Shown here: positions 9,072-17,667 of the stretch, one piece after another
How positions within the stretch are numbered: position 1 is the first letter of the stretch
How the letters are laid out: every line of letters starts with the position of its first letter
Source of the DNA: an uncultured Lachnospiraceae bacterium
GTDB lineage: Bacteria; Bacillota; Clostridia; Lachnospirales; Lachnospiraceae
Direction: 5' to 3'
DNA: 64,000 bases
Assembly (NCBI GenBank): GCA_910588655.1
Contig: CAJUPJ010000015.1
Span: forward strand, 1 to 64,000
Notes under the pieces: model-generated
The model's database searches: none
Seen by the model: the letters and a program-made list of their open reading frames with translations, nothing else
What the model was told of the DNA's origin: nothing
Translations under genes and position numbers: made by a program

Positions 9072-10067
9072 TTATATTTCTTTTTCAGATTTACGTCTTT
9101 CATGTATAAGCGCCCATACTTCACTTTCTTCTGGCATTACCCGTAATGCCCCTTTTCTTGTAGTTATAATTGAGGAAGCAGCATTTGCAAACCCTAACAT
9201 GTCATGCATCCTGTGTGCATCCATAGCATTAATTCCATAGTCCAGTACCCAGTTTAATACACAAGCCATAAATGTATCACCTGCCCCAGTTGTTTCAATA
9301 GTATCTTTATTTAAAAACGGGGCACATTCTACCCTTGTGCCATTGCAATAAGCCCGGCTTCCTCTCCTGCCCATTGTAGCACATATAAATGGCACATTAT
9401 ATTCTTCCTGTATTTTTGAAACACCCTGGTCAATATCTTCTGTTCCGGTAAAAAATGCTATCTCGTCATCTGAAATCTTAAGGATGTCACACTGGCTGAT
9501 TCCATATGAAATTTTTTCTTTTGCCTTGTCCATGCTGTCCCATAAAGGAGGGCGCAGGTTTGGGTCAAATGAAATAAGTGCACCAGAGTCCTTTGAAGCT
9601 TTTACTGCTTCTTTTGTTGCCTCCTCTGCTCCTGTATCTGTCATGGACAGGCTTCCAAAATGGAAAAGCCTTGTATTCTTTAACAAAGAATAATTAATTT
9701 CCTCTTTCCTAAGCATCATATCCGCACCTGGATTACGGTAAAATGAAAAACTCCTGTCCCCATCTGGTGCAGTGTGGACAAATGCAAGTGTTGTAGGAAC
9801 TTTACTGTCCATAACAACATTGCGGGTGTCAATTCCCTGTCCTTCCACTACATCCTTAAGCATCCTGCCAAAAGAGTCATCTCCTACTTTACCTATAAAA
9901 GCTGTTTTCTTGCCAAGGTGCTGTAACATTGCCAGGACATTACAAGGTGCACCACCAGGATTTGCTTCAAACACAGGGTTATCCTGGGAACTAGTTCCAT
10001 TTCCTGTAAAATCAACCAGTAATTCCCCAAGTGCCACCACATCAAATATATTCAAACAAAACACCAT
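9072..10067 (-). CDS. scrK: Fructokinase, PfkB family
   Basis: 331 residues of the ribokinase/PfkB fold, phosphorylating fructose (inferred) with ATP in the cytoplasm. It shows the N-terminal VVALGELLVDF strand, the GGAPCNVLAML PfkB signature 1, and the C-terminal TTGAGDTFMACVL signature 2 containing the catalytic Asp. The first residues (MVFCLN) may not all be translated, as the homologous core begins at FDVVALGE. It sits 9 bases after the GH32 gene, so it would phosphorylate the fructose released by that enzyme. Symbol assigned by context. Confidence 0.88.
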   Translation of the reverse strand: MVFCLNIFDVVALGELLVDFTGNGTSSQDNPVFEANPGGAPCNVLAMLQHLGKKTAFIGKVGDDSFGRMLKDVVEGQGIDTRNVVMDSKVPTTLAFVHTAPDGDRSFSFYRNPGADMMLRKEEINYSLLKNTRLFHFGSLSMTDTGAEEATKEAVKASKDSGALISFDPNLRPPLWDSMDKAKEKISYGISQCDILKISDDEIAFFTGTEDIDQGVSKIQEEYNVPFICATMGRRGSRAYCNGTRVECAPFLNKDTIETTGAGDTFMACVLNWVLDYGINAMDAHRMHDMLGFANAASSIITTRKGALRVMPEESEVWALIHERRKSEKEI

Positions 10068-10076
10068 CCTTTATTT

Positions 10077-11534
10077 TTAATCCAGTTCTATACTATATTT
10101 CTCTATATCCACCGCTACAGTACCATCACATTCAAATGCAATTCCATCAGCTTCCAATGGTGTATAGAAAACAGAAGTAAATGCCTGGATTCCATTGTTT
10201 ACAAATAATTCTACAGAAAACCTGTCAAAAATCAAGTGTAATTTTAATTTATCCCCAGGTTTTTTTATTTTCATTGTCCTTTTGCATACAACATCCCGTA
10301 TTATCCCTGAATATGTACGGTCATACTCAATAACCTGTTTATCACGGATATAACGGAAACAGATGGAATACTTTTCATTTGTTGCAAAATAAATAGTAAA
10401 TGTTTTATAGTCCCCATAAGGCAATTCCACTTCCAGGCTTGCCACACGCCCGCTAATCCCTGGAAGCGTACATTTCCCTGATATCTCTTTTCCCTTATAA
10501 ACAACCTGGTCTTTATAGTAATTCTTTAGTTCTTTTACCGGATTCTGGTACAATAACCCATCCCGTATTTCAAGCTGCCTTGGGACTGTCATCATGCCAT
10601 TCCATTTCTGCTCCCGCGGCCTGATATCCATATCCCATGATTTCATCCATGCAACCATAATACGCCGCCCGTCCTTTGCCAGCATTGTCTGTGGTGCATA
10701 AAAATCTGTTCCATAATCCAGTGAAACCACTTGTTCTTCTATAAATTTATAATCATGCCTGTTATATTCCCCAGTCATTACTACTGACTGGTTGCCATTG
10801 TGGAATTCCTGCCCGTCTGCCTGCATATCCATAGGTGAAACAATTAAAACATGCTTCCCATCCAGTCCAAAAAAGTCCGGACATTCCCACATCTTCCCAT
10901 ATCTGCCCTTATTATCCGCAAGCACAGAAAGATATTCCCATTTCCTTAAATCTTCTGATTTAAACAATACTGCCTTTCCATCATGGTTTTTATCCCTGCT
11001 GCCAGCAACAAGATAATAAACACCATCTTCTTCCCATATTTTCGGGTCCCTGAAATCCTGTCTTGAAAACCCTTCTGGAAGATAATCTGCTGGAATTACA
11101 GGATTATCTTTTATCTTTTCATAATGTACTCCATCACCCTTTGCAAGACACTGGTGCTGTATTACTTCTTTTGTGCCATCACTGTTTTCTTTTTCAATTA
11201 CGCCAGTATATACAAGCATATGGCCTTCTTCTGTTTCAATAGCACTGCCAGAAAAACATCCTGCATAATCAAAACTTTCATCTGGTGCTAAAGCCACCTG
11301 CATTTCTTCCCACTTAATAAAGTCATCTGAAATATAATGCCCCCAGTGCATTGGCCCCCATTCTGTATTATATGGATGGTACTGGTAAAAAAGATGTATT
11401 TTCCCTTTATATACAGAAAATCCATTAGGGTCATTCATCCAGCCTGTTACTGGTGTTATATGGAAAACAGGTTTACATCTTTTATCAATATGGTTTTCTT
11501 CCTGGTATTTATTTGCCTTTTCCAACTTAGTCAT
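10077..11534 (-). CDS. Sucrose-6-phosphate hydrolase / invertase-like, GH32
   Basis: 485 residues. GH32 hallmarks are WMNDPNG (Asp35, nucleophile), the FRDPK stabiliser near residue 165, and WECPDFF with the acid/base Glu near 218. The C-terminal beta-sandwich (about 345-480) is present. There is no signal peptide, so it cleaves an imported beta-fructoside in the cytoplasm. Because uptake here is by an ABC transporter rather than a PTS, the true substrate is probably unphosphorylated sucrose or a short fructo-oligosaccharide. That is inferred from the neighbourhood. Located between the ATPase gene and the fructokinase, co-directional. Confidence 0.93.
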   Translation of the reverse strand: MTKLEKANKYQEENHIDKRCKPVFHITPVTGWMNDPNGFSVYKGKIHLFYQYHPYNTEWGPMHWGHYISDDFIKWEEMQVALAPDESFDYAGCFSGSAIETEEGHMLVYTGVIEKENSDGTKEVIQHQCLAKGDGVHYEKIKDNPVIPADYLPEGFSRQDFRDPKIWEEDGVYYLVAGSRDKNHDGKAVLFKSEDLRKWEYLSVLADNKGRYGKMWECPDFFGLDGKHVLIVSPMDMQADGQEFHNGNQSVVMTGEYNRHDYKFIEEQVVSLDYGTDFYAPQTMLAKDGRRIMVAWMKSWDMDIRPREQKWNGMMTVPRQLEIRDGLLYQNPVKELKNYYKDQVVYKGKEISGKCTLPGISGRVASLEVELPYGDYKTFTIYFATNEKYSICFRYIRDKQVIEYDRTYSGIIRDVVCKRTMKIKKPGDKLKLHLIFDRFSVELFVNNGIQAFTSVFYTPLEADGIAFECDGTVAVDIEKYSIELD

Positions 11535-11563
11535 ACTATACCTCCTGTTATTCTGTCTTATAT

Positions 11564-12661
11564 TTACAAAACAACTGCTTCCTCTGTTTCAGGGTCAAAG
11601 AAGTGCATCCTGTGTGGCATCATTACAAATTCAACAGTATCACCAATATGGCTGACTTCATATTTTGAAACCCTTGCAACAGATGTAACACCGCCAAATT
11701 CAAAATACAGGTTATTTTCATTTCCCATAATTTCAGTATTGTCAATAACTGCTTTCTGCCTGTTCTCTGTGTTTAAGTCAAGATTTTGTGCATCAAATTT
11801 AATATCCTCACCACGTATTCCCATAACTAAACCATTCTTATACTTTGATAATCTGTCTGCTATGTTTTCTGGCAAATCTGCCTTGTTGTTATCCTTAAAT
11901 ATAATTGTCCTGCCATCCAGCCTTACATTATAAAAGTTCATCTGCGGAGAACCGATAAAACCAGCAACAAACTTGTTAGCCGGATGCTCATAAAGTTCCA
12001 TTGGCGCTCCTGTCTGCTGTATTACCCCGTCTTTCATAATTACAATACGGTCAGCCATTGTCATTGCTTCTACCTGGTCATGTGTTACATAAATTGTAGT
12101 GCTTCCAAGCTCCCGGTGCAGCTTGCTTATTTCATTCCTCATGCTGACACGCAGTTTTGCATCCAGGTTAGATAAAGGTTCATCCATAAGAAATACTTTC
12201 TGGTTCTTAACAATTGCACGCCCCAGTGCAACCCTCTGCCTCTGTCCTCCAGACAGGTTTTTTGGCTTTCTGTAACGGTATTCCTCAAGACCAAGGATTT
12301 TAACCGCCCAGTCTGTTTTCCTTTTTATTTCATCTGCTGGCACCTTCATATTTTTAAGACCATATGAAATATTTTTCTCAACAGTCATATGAGGATAAAG
12401 GGCATAGTTCTGGAACACCATAGAAATCCCCCTGTCCATAGGTGCTGTTTCATTCATTTTCTTTCCATCAATATATAATTCACCACTTGAAATTTCCTCA
12501 AAACCTGCAATCATCCTAAGGGTAGTTGATTTGCCACATCCAGACGGCCCTACAAAAGCAATAAATTCTTTTTCATTAATAGACAAATTAAAATCTGTAA
12601 CTGCATTTTTATCTGTTTTATCATATTTTTTATATACATTCTTTAATTCTATAAATCCCAT
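11564..12661 (-). CDS. Sugar ABC transporter ATPase, MsmK/UgpC type
   Basis: 365 residues from an ATG at 12661 preceded by GGAGGGTTAATATT; the longer open frame has no better site. Walker A is GPSGCGKST, the signature LSGGQRQRVALGRA, and Walker B VFLMDEPLSNLDAKLR. The C-terminal TOBE/regulatory domain (about 235-365) is typical of MalK-like carbohydrate importers. It would power the transporter encoded immediately upstream. Such ATPases can serve several sugar importers, so it may remain useful even though one permease of this operon is broken. Confidence 0.95.
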   Translation of the reverse strand: MGFIELKNVYKKYDKTDKNAVTDFNLSINEKEFIAFVGPSGCGKSTTLRMIAGFEEISSGELYIDGKKMNETAPMDRGISMVFQNYALYPHMTVEKNISYGLKNMKVPADEIKRKTDWAVKILGLEEYRYRKPKNLSGGQRQRVALGRAIVKNQKVFLMDEPLSNLDAKLRVSMRNEISKLHRELGSTTIYVTHDQVEAMTMADRIVIMKDGVIQQTGAPMELYEHPANKFVAGFIGSPQMNFYNVRLDGRTIIFKDNNKADLPENIADRLSKYKNGLVMGIRGEDIKFDAQNLDLNTENRQKAVIDNTEIMGNENNLYFEFGGVTSVARVSKYEVSHIGDTVEFVMMPHRMHFFDPETEEAVVL

Positions 12662-12665
12662 AATA

Positions 12666-13517
12666 TTAACCCTCCTTTGAACCTGTTGATACAACACCTT
12701 CTACAATCTGTTTAGAAAATAATGAATAAATAATAATAACTGGTATTGTAACCATTGTAATTACTGCAAGTGTCTGCCCCATTGTAGTATTTTCGTTTGA
12801 TGTAATTGCATTTAACCCTATCTGCGCTGTAAGCAAATCACCTGATGTAAATACAAGTGATGGCCATAAATAATCATTCCACACATTTAGAAAAGTAAAT
12901 ACGCTTACAGTTGCAACCACACTTTTAGACATTGGAAGTACCATAGTGAAGAAGTATTTAACCGGGCTGCAATGGTCTAGCTGTGCCGCCTCATATATAT
13001 CATCTGGCAGGCTTGTAAATACCTGCCTGAATAAAAATATATTAAACGGGTTTACAATCATTGGCAATATATATCCTATTACTGTATTTAACAATCCAAG
13101 CTTTGCAATAAATAAAAAGTGTATTGTAATAATTGTTTCCATTGGCACAATCATTAAAAGCATAATAATCATAAGCCAGCGCTCCCTGAACGGGAAATTT
13201 ATCTTTGCCAGTGCATATCCTGCCAGACCGTTTACAATAATGCCAAGTATAATAAGTACTGCTGCATAGAATAATGTATTCAGCATATAACGCACAAAAG
13301 ATGTGTTTGTAAGTATTGTAATATAATTTTCAAAGAAACTTCCATTAAGTGCTGGTGGTACAAATGCAGATATGGAATTCATGTCATTTGTTATTGCCGC
13401 ATCTGGCTTAAAAGAATTAGCTAACATCCATATTACTGGAAACAGGAAGAACAGGGATGCTATAATTAAGACTGCTGTTAAAATCCAGTTATTTCTTTTT
13501 TGTTTTCTTGTTAACAT
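12666..13517 (-). CDS. Sugar ABC transporter permease, MalG type
   Basis: About 283 residues with six hydrophobic segments and the permease EAA loop (EAAQLDHCSPVKYFFTMVLP) that docks the ATPase. The start is set at 13517 because AAGGAGG lies six bases upstream; the longer frame begins inside the upstream gene. It ends four bases before the ATPase start. Family: binding-protein-dependent carbohydrate importer, inner component partner of MalF. The 5' end overlaps the end of the broken MalF-type gene by 29 bases, indicating tight coupling in the ancestral operon. Confidence 0.93.
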   Translation of the reverse strand: MLTRKQKRNNWILTAVLIIASLFFLFPVIWMLANSFKPDAAITNDMNSISAFVPPALNGSFFENYITILTNTSFVRYMLNTLFYAAVLIILGIIVNGLAGYALAKINFPFRERWLMIIMLLMIVPMETIITIHFLFIAKLGLLNTVIGYILPMIVNPFNIFLFRQVFTSLPDDIYEAAQLDHCSPVKYFFTMVLPMSKSVVATVSVFTFLNVWNDYLWPSLVFTSGDLLTAQIGLNAITSNENTTMGQTLAVITMVTIPVIIIYSLFSKQIVEGVVSTGSKEG

Positions 13518-14198
13518 TTTCTTCCTCCTTATCCCTGGTTGCAACCGTCTGGATTACTGTAAGTATCATAACAAATACTGCAAATACTATTGCCATTGTA
13601 GACGCCAGCCCGATTTCCCAGTTTACTGTGCCAGTTTCATAAATATCATATACCATTGTATAGGTTGAATGTGACGGCCCTCCGCCTGTCATTACCATAG
13701 GCTGTACAAGCATACGGAATGCACCAATAGTAATTGTTATAAATACAAATATACAAAGCGGTTTCAATTCTGGAAGTGTTATATCCTTAAACTTCTGCCA
13801 TGCAGTTGCATGGTCCATATCTGCTGCCTCATATAAAGCAGGGTTAATAGCCTGCAACCCTCCTAAAAATATAATCATCTGGTAGCCAACACCCTGCCAT
13901 GCACTCATAACTGCAATAGATGGCAAAGCCTGTGATGCACTATTAATAAATGGCTGCGCTGGTATACCCAAATTAGCAAGGATTGAATTTATTATGCCTT
14001 CCTAAAATCCTCATCTTTAAAAATCTGGAAAAAGTTATCAAGCCCTGTAAAATGTGTTAATCCAGGATTTAAGGCAAAAAAATCAGTAAAACTAAATATT
14101 AATGTAAGTATCATAGGCAGGAACAAAAATATAATTAACAGCACCAGCGCCGGGCCAAAAAATGCCATGCCTAAAACAGAATCACGTTTTTTCTTCAT
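13489..14198 (-). pseudogene. Sugar ABC permease (MalF type) with internal deletion and frame break
   Basis: The first 68 residues (KKKRDSVLGMAFFGPALVL ... IFKDEDFRKA, stop near 13993) are a MalF-type N-terminus with transmembrane helix 1. The remainder is found in another frame starting IINSILANLGIPAQPFINS and includes the EAA loop (EAADMDHATAWQKFKDITLP). By family comparison about 65-70 residues containing helices 2-3 are missing at the junction near 13990, and the frame is shifted. The importer should be non-functional unless another permease substitutes. The binding protein ends three bases upstream and MalG follows. A collapsed or mis-assembled read could also explain it. Confidence 0.85.
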
Positions 14199-14200
14199 AT

Positions 14201-15523
14201 TTATTGTACCATATAACGCTTTAACTTTGCGTTAATCCTTTCTATAGATTTATCCAGTTCTGCCTCTGGCTCTGCGCCACTTAACACACAATTCTCAAGT
14301 ACCTGCTGGAAAGATGTGCTTACCTGCGGATAAACAGGTGTCTTTGGCCTTGGATGCCCATAGTCACTAAGCTGTTTATATAACATGCTGTAATTTTCAT
14401 CTGTCTGGAATGTATCTATTGCCTCAAATGCCTTATAAGTAGATGGGAAGTTCTTTGCCTTTTCCCAGAGCAGCAGGCCGCTTTCCACCCCGCTCATCCA
14501 TTTTACAAGTTCTGTAGCACCCTCTATATTATCTGTCCTGGAAGATGCTGCATAAGCCCATGAACCAGTAGGCGTGTATCTCTCACCATTCCAGTTATCC
14601 CCTGTAATATATGGTGCAATCCCTAAGTTAATATCAGGGTAACTGTTATAAACTGTATTTACTTCCCATGCCCCGTCAAATTTAAAAGCAGCACGCCCGC
14701 TTTCAAATAAATGGTCTATAGGAACTTTTGACATATACCCCTTATCTAATAATGTCTTAAAATATTCTACAGTACCGGCATTTTCTTCTGAATTAAATAT
14801 GCCTTCTGCTACAAGCCCTGTTTCATCTACGAAGTCCCCGCCATCCGCCCAGAAAAACGGCGCATAATAGTAAATAGTTGCCTCACCTGTTGGAAATGTC
14901 ATATCCAGTGCATATCCGTTCTTTTCTTCAAGGACAGGCTTTAATTTCTCCAGAACACCAAGAAATTCTGTACGTGTCCATGGATGCTCTGCATCTGGCA
15001 CTTCAATGCCTGCCTCATCTAAAATATCTTTGTTATAATACAAGCCAACACTTGACTCCATTGCACCTAAAGCGTACAGCTTGTTATTATGAGTTCCCTG
15101 TTCAATAATTGACTGTAAATATTCCGCCTTTTCATCTTCCTTAAGTTCTGCTAAAGGCTGTATAATGCCATTAGCTGCATACGCTGCAATATTCGGTCCG
15201 TCAACAGTAAGTACATCTGGCAAATCCCCTGACATTACAGAAGCGTTAATCTTATCAGAATATCCCCCGCCACTGTCGTTCCTTGGAATAAATTCAATAT
15301 CTGCATAGTACTTTCCATTATACTTTTCATTAAAAGCCTCAACCGACTCCCTGTAACATCTGCCTTCATCCGTATCTTCAATAGAATGTACCCATATGGA
15401 CAGGTACTGTTCCCCTTCATCATAACCAGCAATATCACCTGGTTCTGGCTGTTTGCTTTGGCATCCTGGAAGCAGGACTGCCAGGATAACTGGAAGCAGG
15501 ACTGTCATTAATAATTTCTTCAT
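14201..15523 (-). CDS. Sugar ABC transporter solute-binding lipoprotein
   Basis: 440 residues. A lipoprotein signal peptide (KKLLMTVLLPVILAVLLPGC, Cys21 lipidated) anchors it outside the membrane. The body is a family 1 extracellular solute-binding protein (SGDLPDVLTVDG, YALGAMESSVGLYYNKDIL, GAWEVNTVYNSYPD). It is the first gene of the sucrose operon, under the ACCGGT operator array. GGGGAAAGGATA precedes the ATG. The binding ligand is inferred to be sucrose or short fructosides from the GH32 and fructokinase genes downstream. Confidence 0.93.
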   Translation of the reverse strand: MKKLLMTVLLPVILAVLLPGCQSKQPEPGDIAGYDEGEQYLSIWVHSIEDTDEGRCYRESVEAFNEKYNGKYYADIEFIPRNDSGGGYSDKINASVMSGDLPDVLTVDGPNIAAYAANGIIQPLAELKEDEKAEYLQSIIEQGTHNNKLYALGAMESSVGLYYNKDILDEAGIEVPDAEHPWTRTEFLGVLEKLKPVLEEKNGYALDMTFPTGEATIYYYAPFFWADGGDFVDETGLVAEGIFNSEENAGTVEYFKTLLDKGYMSKVPIDHLFESGRAAFKFDGAWEVNTVYNSYPDINLGIAPYITGDNWNGERYTPTGSWAYAASSRTDNIEGATELVKWMSGVESGLLLWEKAKNFPSTYKAFEAIDTFQTDENYSMLYKQLSDYGHPRPKTPVYPQVSTSFQQVLENCVLSGAEPEAELDKSIERINAKLKRYMVQ

Positions 15524-15543
15524 TATCCTTTCCCCTTTCTTGT

Positions 15544-15574
15544 AACCAGGAAGTTATCCAGGAACTTCCTGGTT
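15544..15574 (-). promoter_or_regulatory. Hairpin in the 5' leader of the binding-protein mRNA
   Basis: Perfect 12-bp arms AACCAGGAAGTT and AACTTCCTGGTT around a 7-base loop, ending 20 bases before the ATG of the binding-protein gene. It could stabilise the transcript or act as a post-transcriptional control; no T run follows, so it is not an intrinsic terminator. Confidence 0.5.
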
Positions 15575-15616
15575 CTGTCTTAAACCTCAAATCTACGGTA
15601 CTAGTGTATACACTTT

Positions 15617-15652
15617 ATAACCGGTTATGTAACTAGTTAAGTAACCGGTTAC
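15617..15652. promoter_or_regulatory. LacI-type operator array, sucrose operon side
   Basis: Three palindromes with centres exactly 12 bp apart: ATAACCGGTTAT (15617-15628), TAACTAGTTA (15630-15639) and GTAACCGGTTAC (15641-15652). Palindromes with a central CG are typical of LacI-family sites, and the region overlaps the likely start of transcription for the leftward sugar operon. They probably bind the regulator encoded at 15840-16865. Confidence 0.75.
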
Positions 15653-15704
15653 TTTATGCAATAATAGTAGCACAGCTATAACATCCTGTCAATAGGATTT
15701 TGGG

Positions 15705-15719
15705 ATAATTTGCAGTTAT
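15705..15719. repeat. Solo end of the palindromic repeat family (copy B)
   Basis: ATAATTTGCAGTTAT matches the left terminal 15-mer of copies A, D, E and G with one substitution, and equals the end of copy E. No partner end is seen nearby. It lies between the two operator clusters, so it may be the remnant of an excised or decayed element. Confidence 0.5.
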
Positions 15720-15757
15720 TTTTTGTTGGGCTACCTTGAAAAGACCAATTTATATAA

Positions 15758-15781
15758 ATAACCGGTTATATGACCGGTTAT
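15758..15781. promoter_or_regulatory. LacI-type operator pair, regulator side
   Basis: Two adjacent sites ATAACCGGTTAT (15758-15769) and ATGACCGGTTAT (15770-15781), again with 12-bp centre spacing, placed just before the -35 box of the rightward regulator promoter. This is consistent with autoregulation and with looping to the array about 130 bp to the left. Confidence 0.75.
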
Positions 15782-15788
15782 TTTTTTA

Positions 15789-15817
15789 TTGATTTCACTT
15801 GTTAATATTGTTATACT
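15789..15817 (+). promoter_or_regulatory. Promoter of the LacI-type regulator
   Basis: TTGATT (15789-15794) and TATACT (15812-15817) with a 17-base spacer, 23 bases before the regulator ATG at 15840. Confidence 0.55.
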
Positions 15818-15839
15818 TGAATATGGGAGGTACAATCCA

Positions 15840-16865
15840 ATGAATAAAAAGAAAGTAACTTTTAATGATATTGCCAAATACACTAATTTTTCAAAAACAA
15901 CAATATCCAGGTATTTTAACAATCCTGATTCACTCACCCTTGAAAACCAGGAAATCATTGCCCAGGCACTTATTGACCTTGATTACCAGGAAAACAAACT
16001 TGCCAAAGTCCTTGCTAATGGAAAAAGTGAATTTATTGGTATTATCATTCCTAATCTTTACCTTCATTATTATGCAGAAATGTTAAACCAGCTTTTAAGC
16101 ACTTATGAAAAGTTTGGATATAAATTCCTTGTTTTTACAGGGACAGGACACGAAGAAACAGAACGCAAATATATACAGGAACTTCTGGCTTATAAAATTG
16201 AAGGCATGATTATATTAAGCCATACCATCCCCTCCAGAGAACTTGCTTCATACAATATCCCGATAGTGGCTATTGAACGCGAAGACCAGTATATCAACAG
16301 TGTAAACACTGATAACTATATGGGTGCTGTACAAGCCACAAGCCTGCTTATCAAAAGCGGATGCCAGGTTCTTGTCCATATAAATTCAGATGTGCCAGAG
16401 AAAGTGCCTTCTTATAAACGTATTCTTGGTTTTAAAGATATTTGCCAGGAACAGGGTATTTTACATGAATTAGTTTTAAGGGATTTAGGCAGCTCTTATG
16501 ATAAATCAAGGAAAATACTGCTAGAAATATTTAACTATATTAAAGATAAATACCCTGGCATGAAAAAGGGACTGTTTATGGCTAATGATACACACGCCAA
16601 TATTATGTTAAATATTATTTTCAATGAATATGGCACACTTCCAGATGATTTCTGTATTGTAGGTTTTGATGATTCACCTATAGCAAGTGAAGCTGTAATC
16701 CCAATAAGCACTGTGGGGCAGCAGATAGATAAAATAGCATATGAAGCAGCAGAACTTCTTGTAAAACAGATGGATGAACGTAAAAAACGCCGCCCAGAAC
16801 CCCAGAAAGAACTTGTACACAAAAACATAACACCAGTGCTAATAAGGCGGCAGACAACGTTTTAG
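15840..16865 (+). CDS. LacI-family regulator of the sucrose/fructoside locus
   Basis: 342 residues from an ATG at 15840 with GGGAGG nine bases upstream; the open frame extends further 5' without a better site. The helix-turn-helix is VTFNDIAKYTNFSKTTISRY (residues about 5-24) and the sensor domain ends with IVGFDDSPIASEAVIP. This resembles ScrR/SacR-type repressors. It is transcribed away from the transporter operon, with ACCGGT operators on both sides of the shared intergenic region. It is likely a repressor relieved by a sugar or sugar phosphate from sucrose breakdown; the effector is inferred. Confidence 0.93.
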   Translation: MNKKKVTFNDIAKYTNFSKTTISRYFNNPDSLTLENQEIIAQALIDLDYQENKLAKVLANGKSEFIGIIIPNLYLHYYAEMLNQLLSTYEKFGYKFLVFTGTGHEETERKYIQELLAYKIEGMIILSHTIPSRELASYNIPIVAIEREDQYINSVNTDNYMGAVQATSLLIKSGCQVLVHINSDVPEKVPSYKRILGFKDICQEQGILHELVLRDLGSSYDKSRKILLEIFNYIKDKYPGMKKGLFMANDTHANIMLNIIFNEYGTLPDDFCIVGFDDSPIASEAVIPISTVGQQIDKIAYEAAELLVKQMDERKKRRPEPQKELVHKNITPVLIRRQTTF

Positions 16866-16923
16866 ATAACTATAAATGAACAGGTGCACTATTGTGCAGG
16901 CTGGCACAGCACAAAAAATTATT

Positions 16924-17343
16924 TTAAACTGTATTTTGTCTGGTACTCTTTTGGTGCCAGCCCTGTATGCTCACGAAAAAGCTTTGTAAAATGGCTTTGT
17001 GAGGAAAAACACAATGTATTTGAAACCAAGGCATATGGATATTCTGTTTTTTTAACATTTCTGTTGCAGTATCAAGCCTTGTTTCCTGTATAAAAGCATG
17101 TATTGTTTTTCCTGTTTCTTTTTTAAAAAGAGCAGACAGATAACTTGGATTAAGCCCTATCTGTCTGCTTATGCTGTTTACCATAAGCGGTTCATGCAGG
17201 TTATTGTAAATATACCCAATACATTTTCTTATATGGTGTGAAACTATCCTGGTTTTGCGCAGTTCTTTAATATGCATTGTAAAATCATATACCATTTTAT
17301 CATTTAATTCTTGTATTTCCTCAATACTTTGGCAAAAATGCAA
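16924..17343 (-). pseudogene. AraC-family regulator remnant, truncated and frameshifted
   Basis: Only the C-terminal DNA-binding half remains (RKCIGYIYNNLHEPLMVNSI, then SRQIGLNPSYLSALFKKETG), starting at a weak TTG with a stop just upstream, so the sensor domain is gone. At a run of seven A (plus strand 17046-17055) the frame is lost. One base shifted, it reads KKTEYPYALVSNTLCFSSQS and then HFTKLFREHTGLAPKEYQ, the second AraC helix-turn-helix. One extra A would restore the reading frame. It is convergent with the sucrose regulator. Confidence 0.8.
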
Positions 17344-17667
17344 TAGCAGGAATTAAAAAAGAAGCTGTTATCCAATGTAATAAAAATAAAAAAACATCAT
17401 ATATAAAACTGTTTACTCTAAAAACAGGATACAAAAACTCAATGGAGATTAAATAAATGTATATAATGATACCAGGGGCAAAAGGTATTTTGGATTGCCC
17501 GCATCATTGAAAAAATTAAGGAAAAAGTAAAGATTTTTTAATTAATTTGTATTATAATTACAGTATAAAAAACCATTGGGAATTTAATAGCAACTGGTAA
17601 TTACTTGTTTAAAGGGAGAAATATTATAAATCTGATAATATTCCTCCCTTTTATTATTTAAATAATA
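17344..17667. other. AT-rich intergenic stretch, no gene seen
   Basis: The 324 bases between the AraC remnant and dacF hold only the hairpin at 17614-17648. No start with a ribosome site and no ORF of useful length is visible. It may include the lost 5' half of the AraC gene, decayed beyond recognition. Confidence 0.5.
17614..17648 (-). terminator. Terminator hairpin downstream of the carboxypeptidase gene
   Basis: GGGAGAAATATTAT pairs with ATAATATTCCTCCC around a 7-base loop, 20 bases past the dacF stop. The T tract is stronger on the plus side (TTTTATTATTT), so it may work in both directions. Confidence 0.6.
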
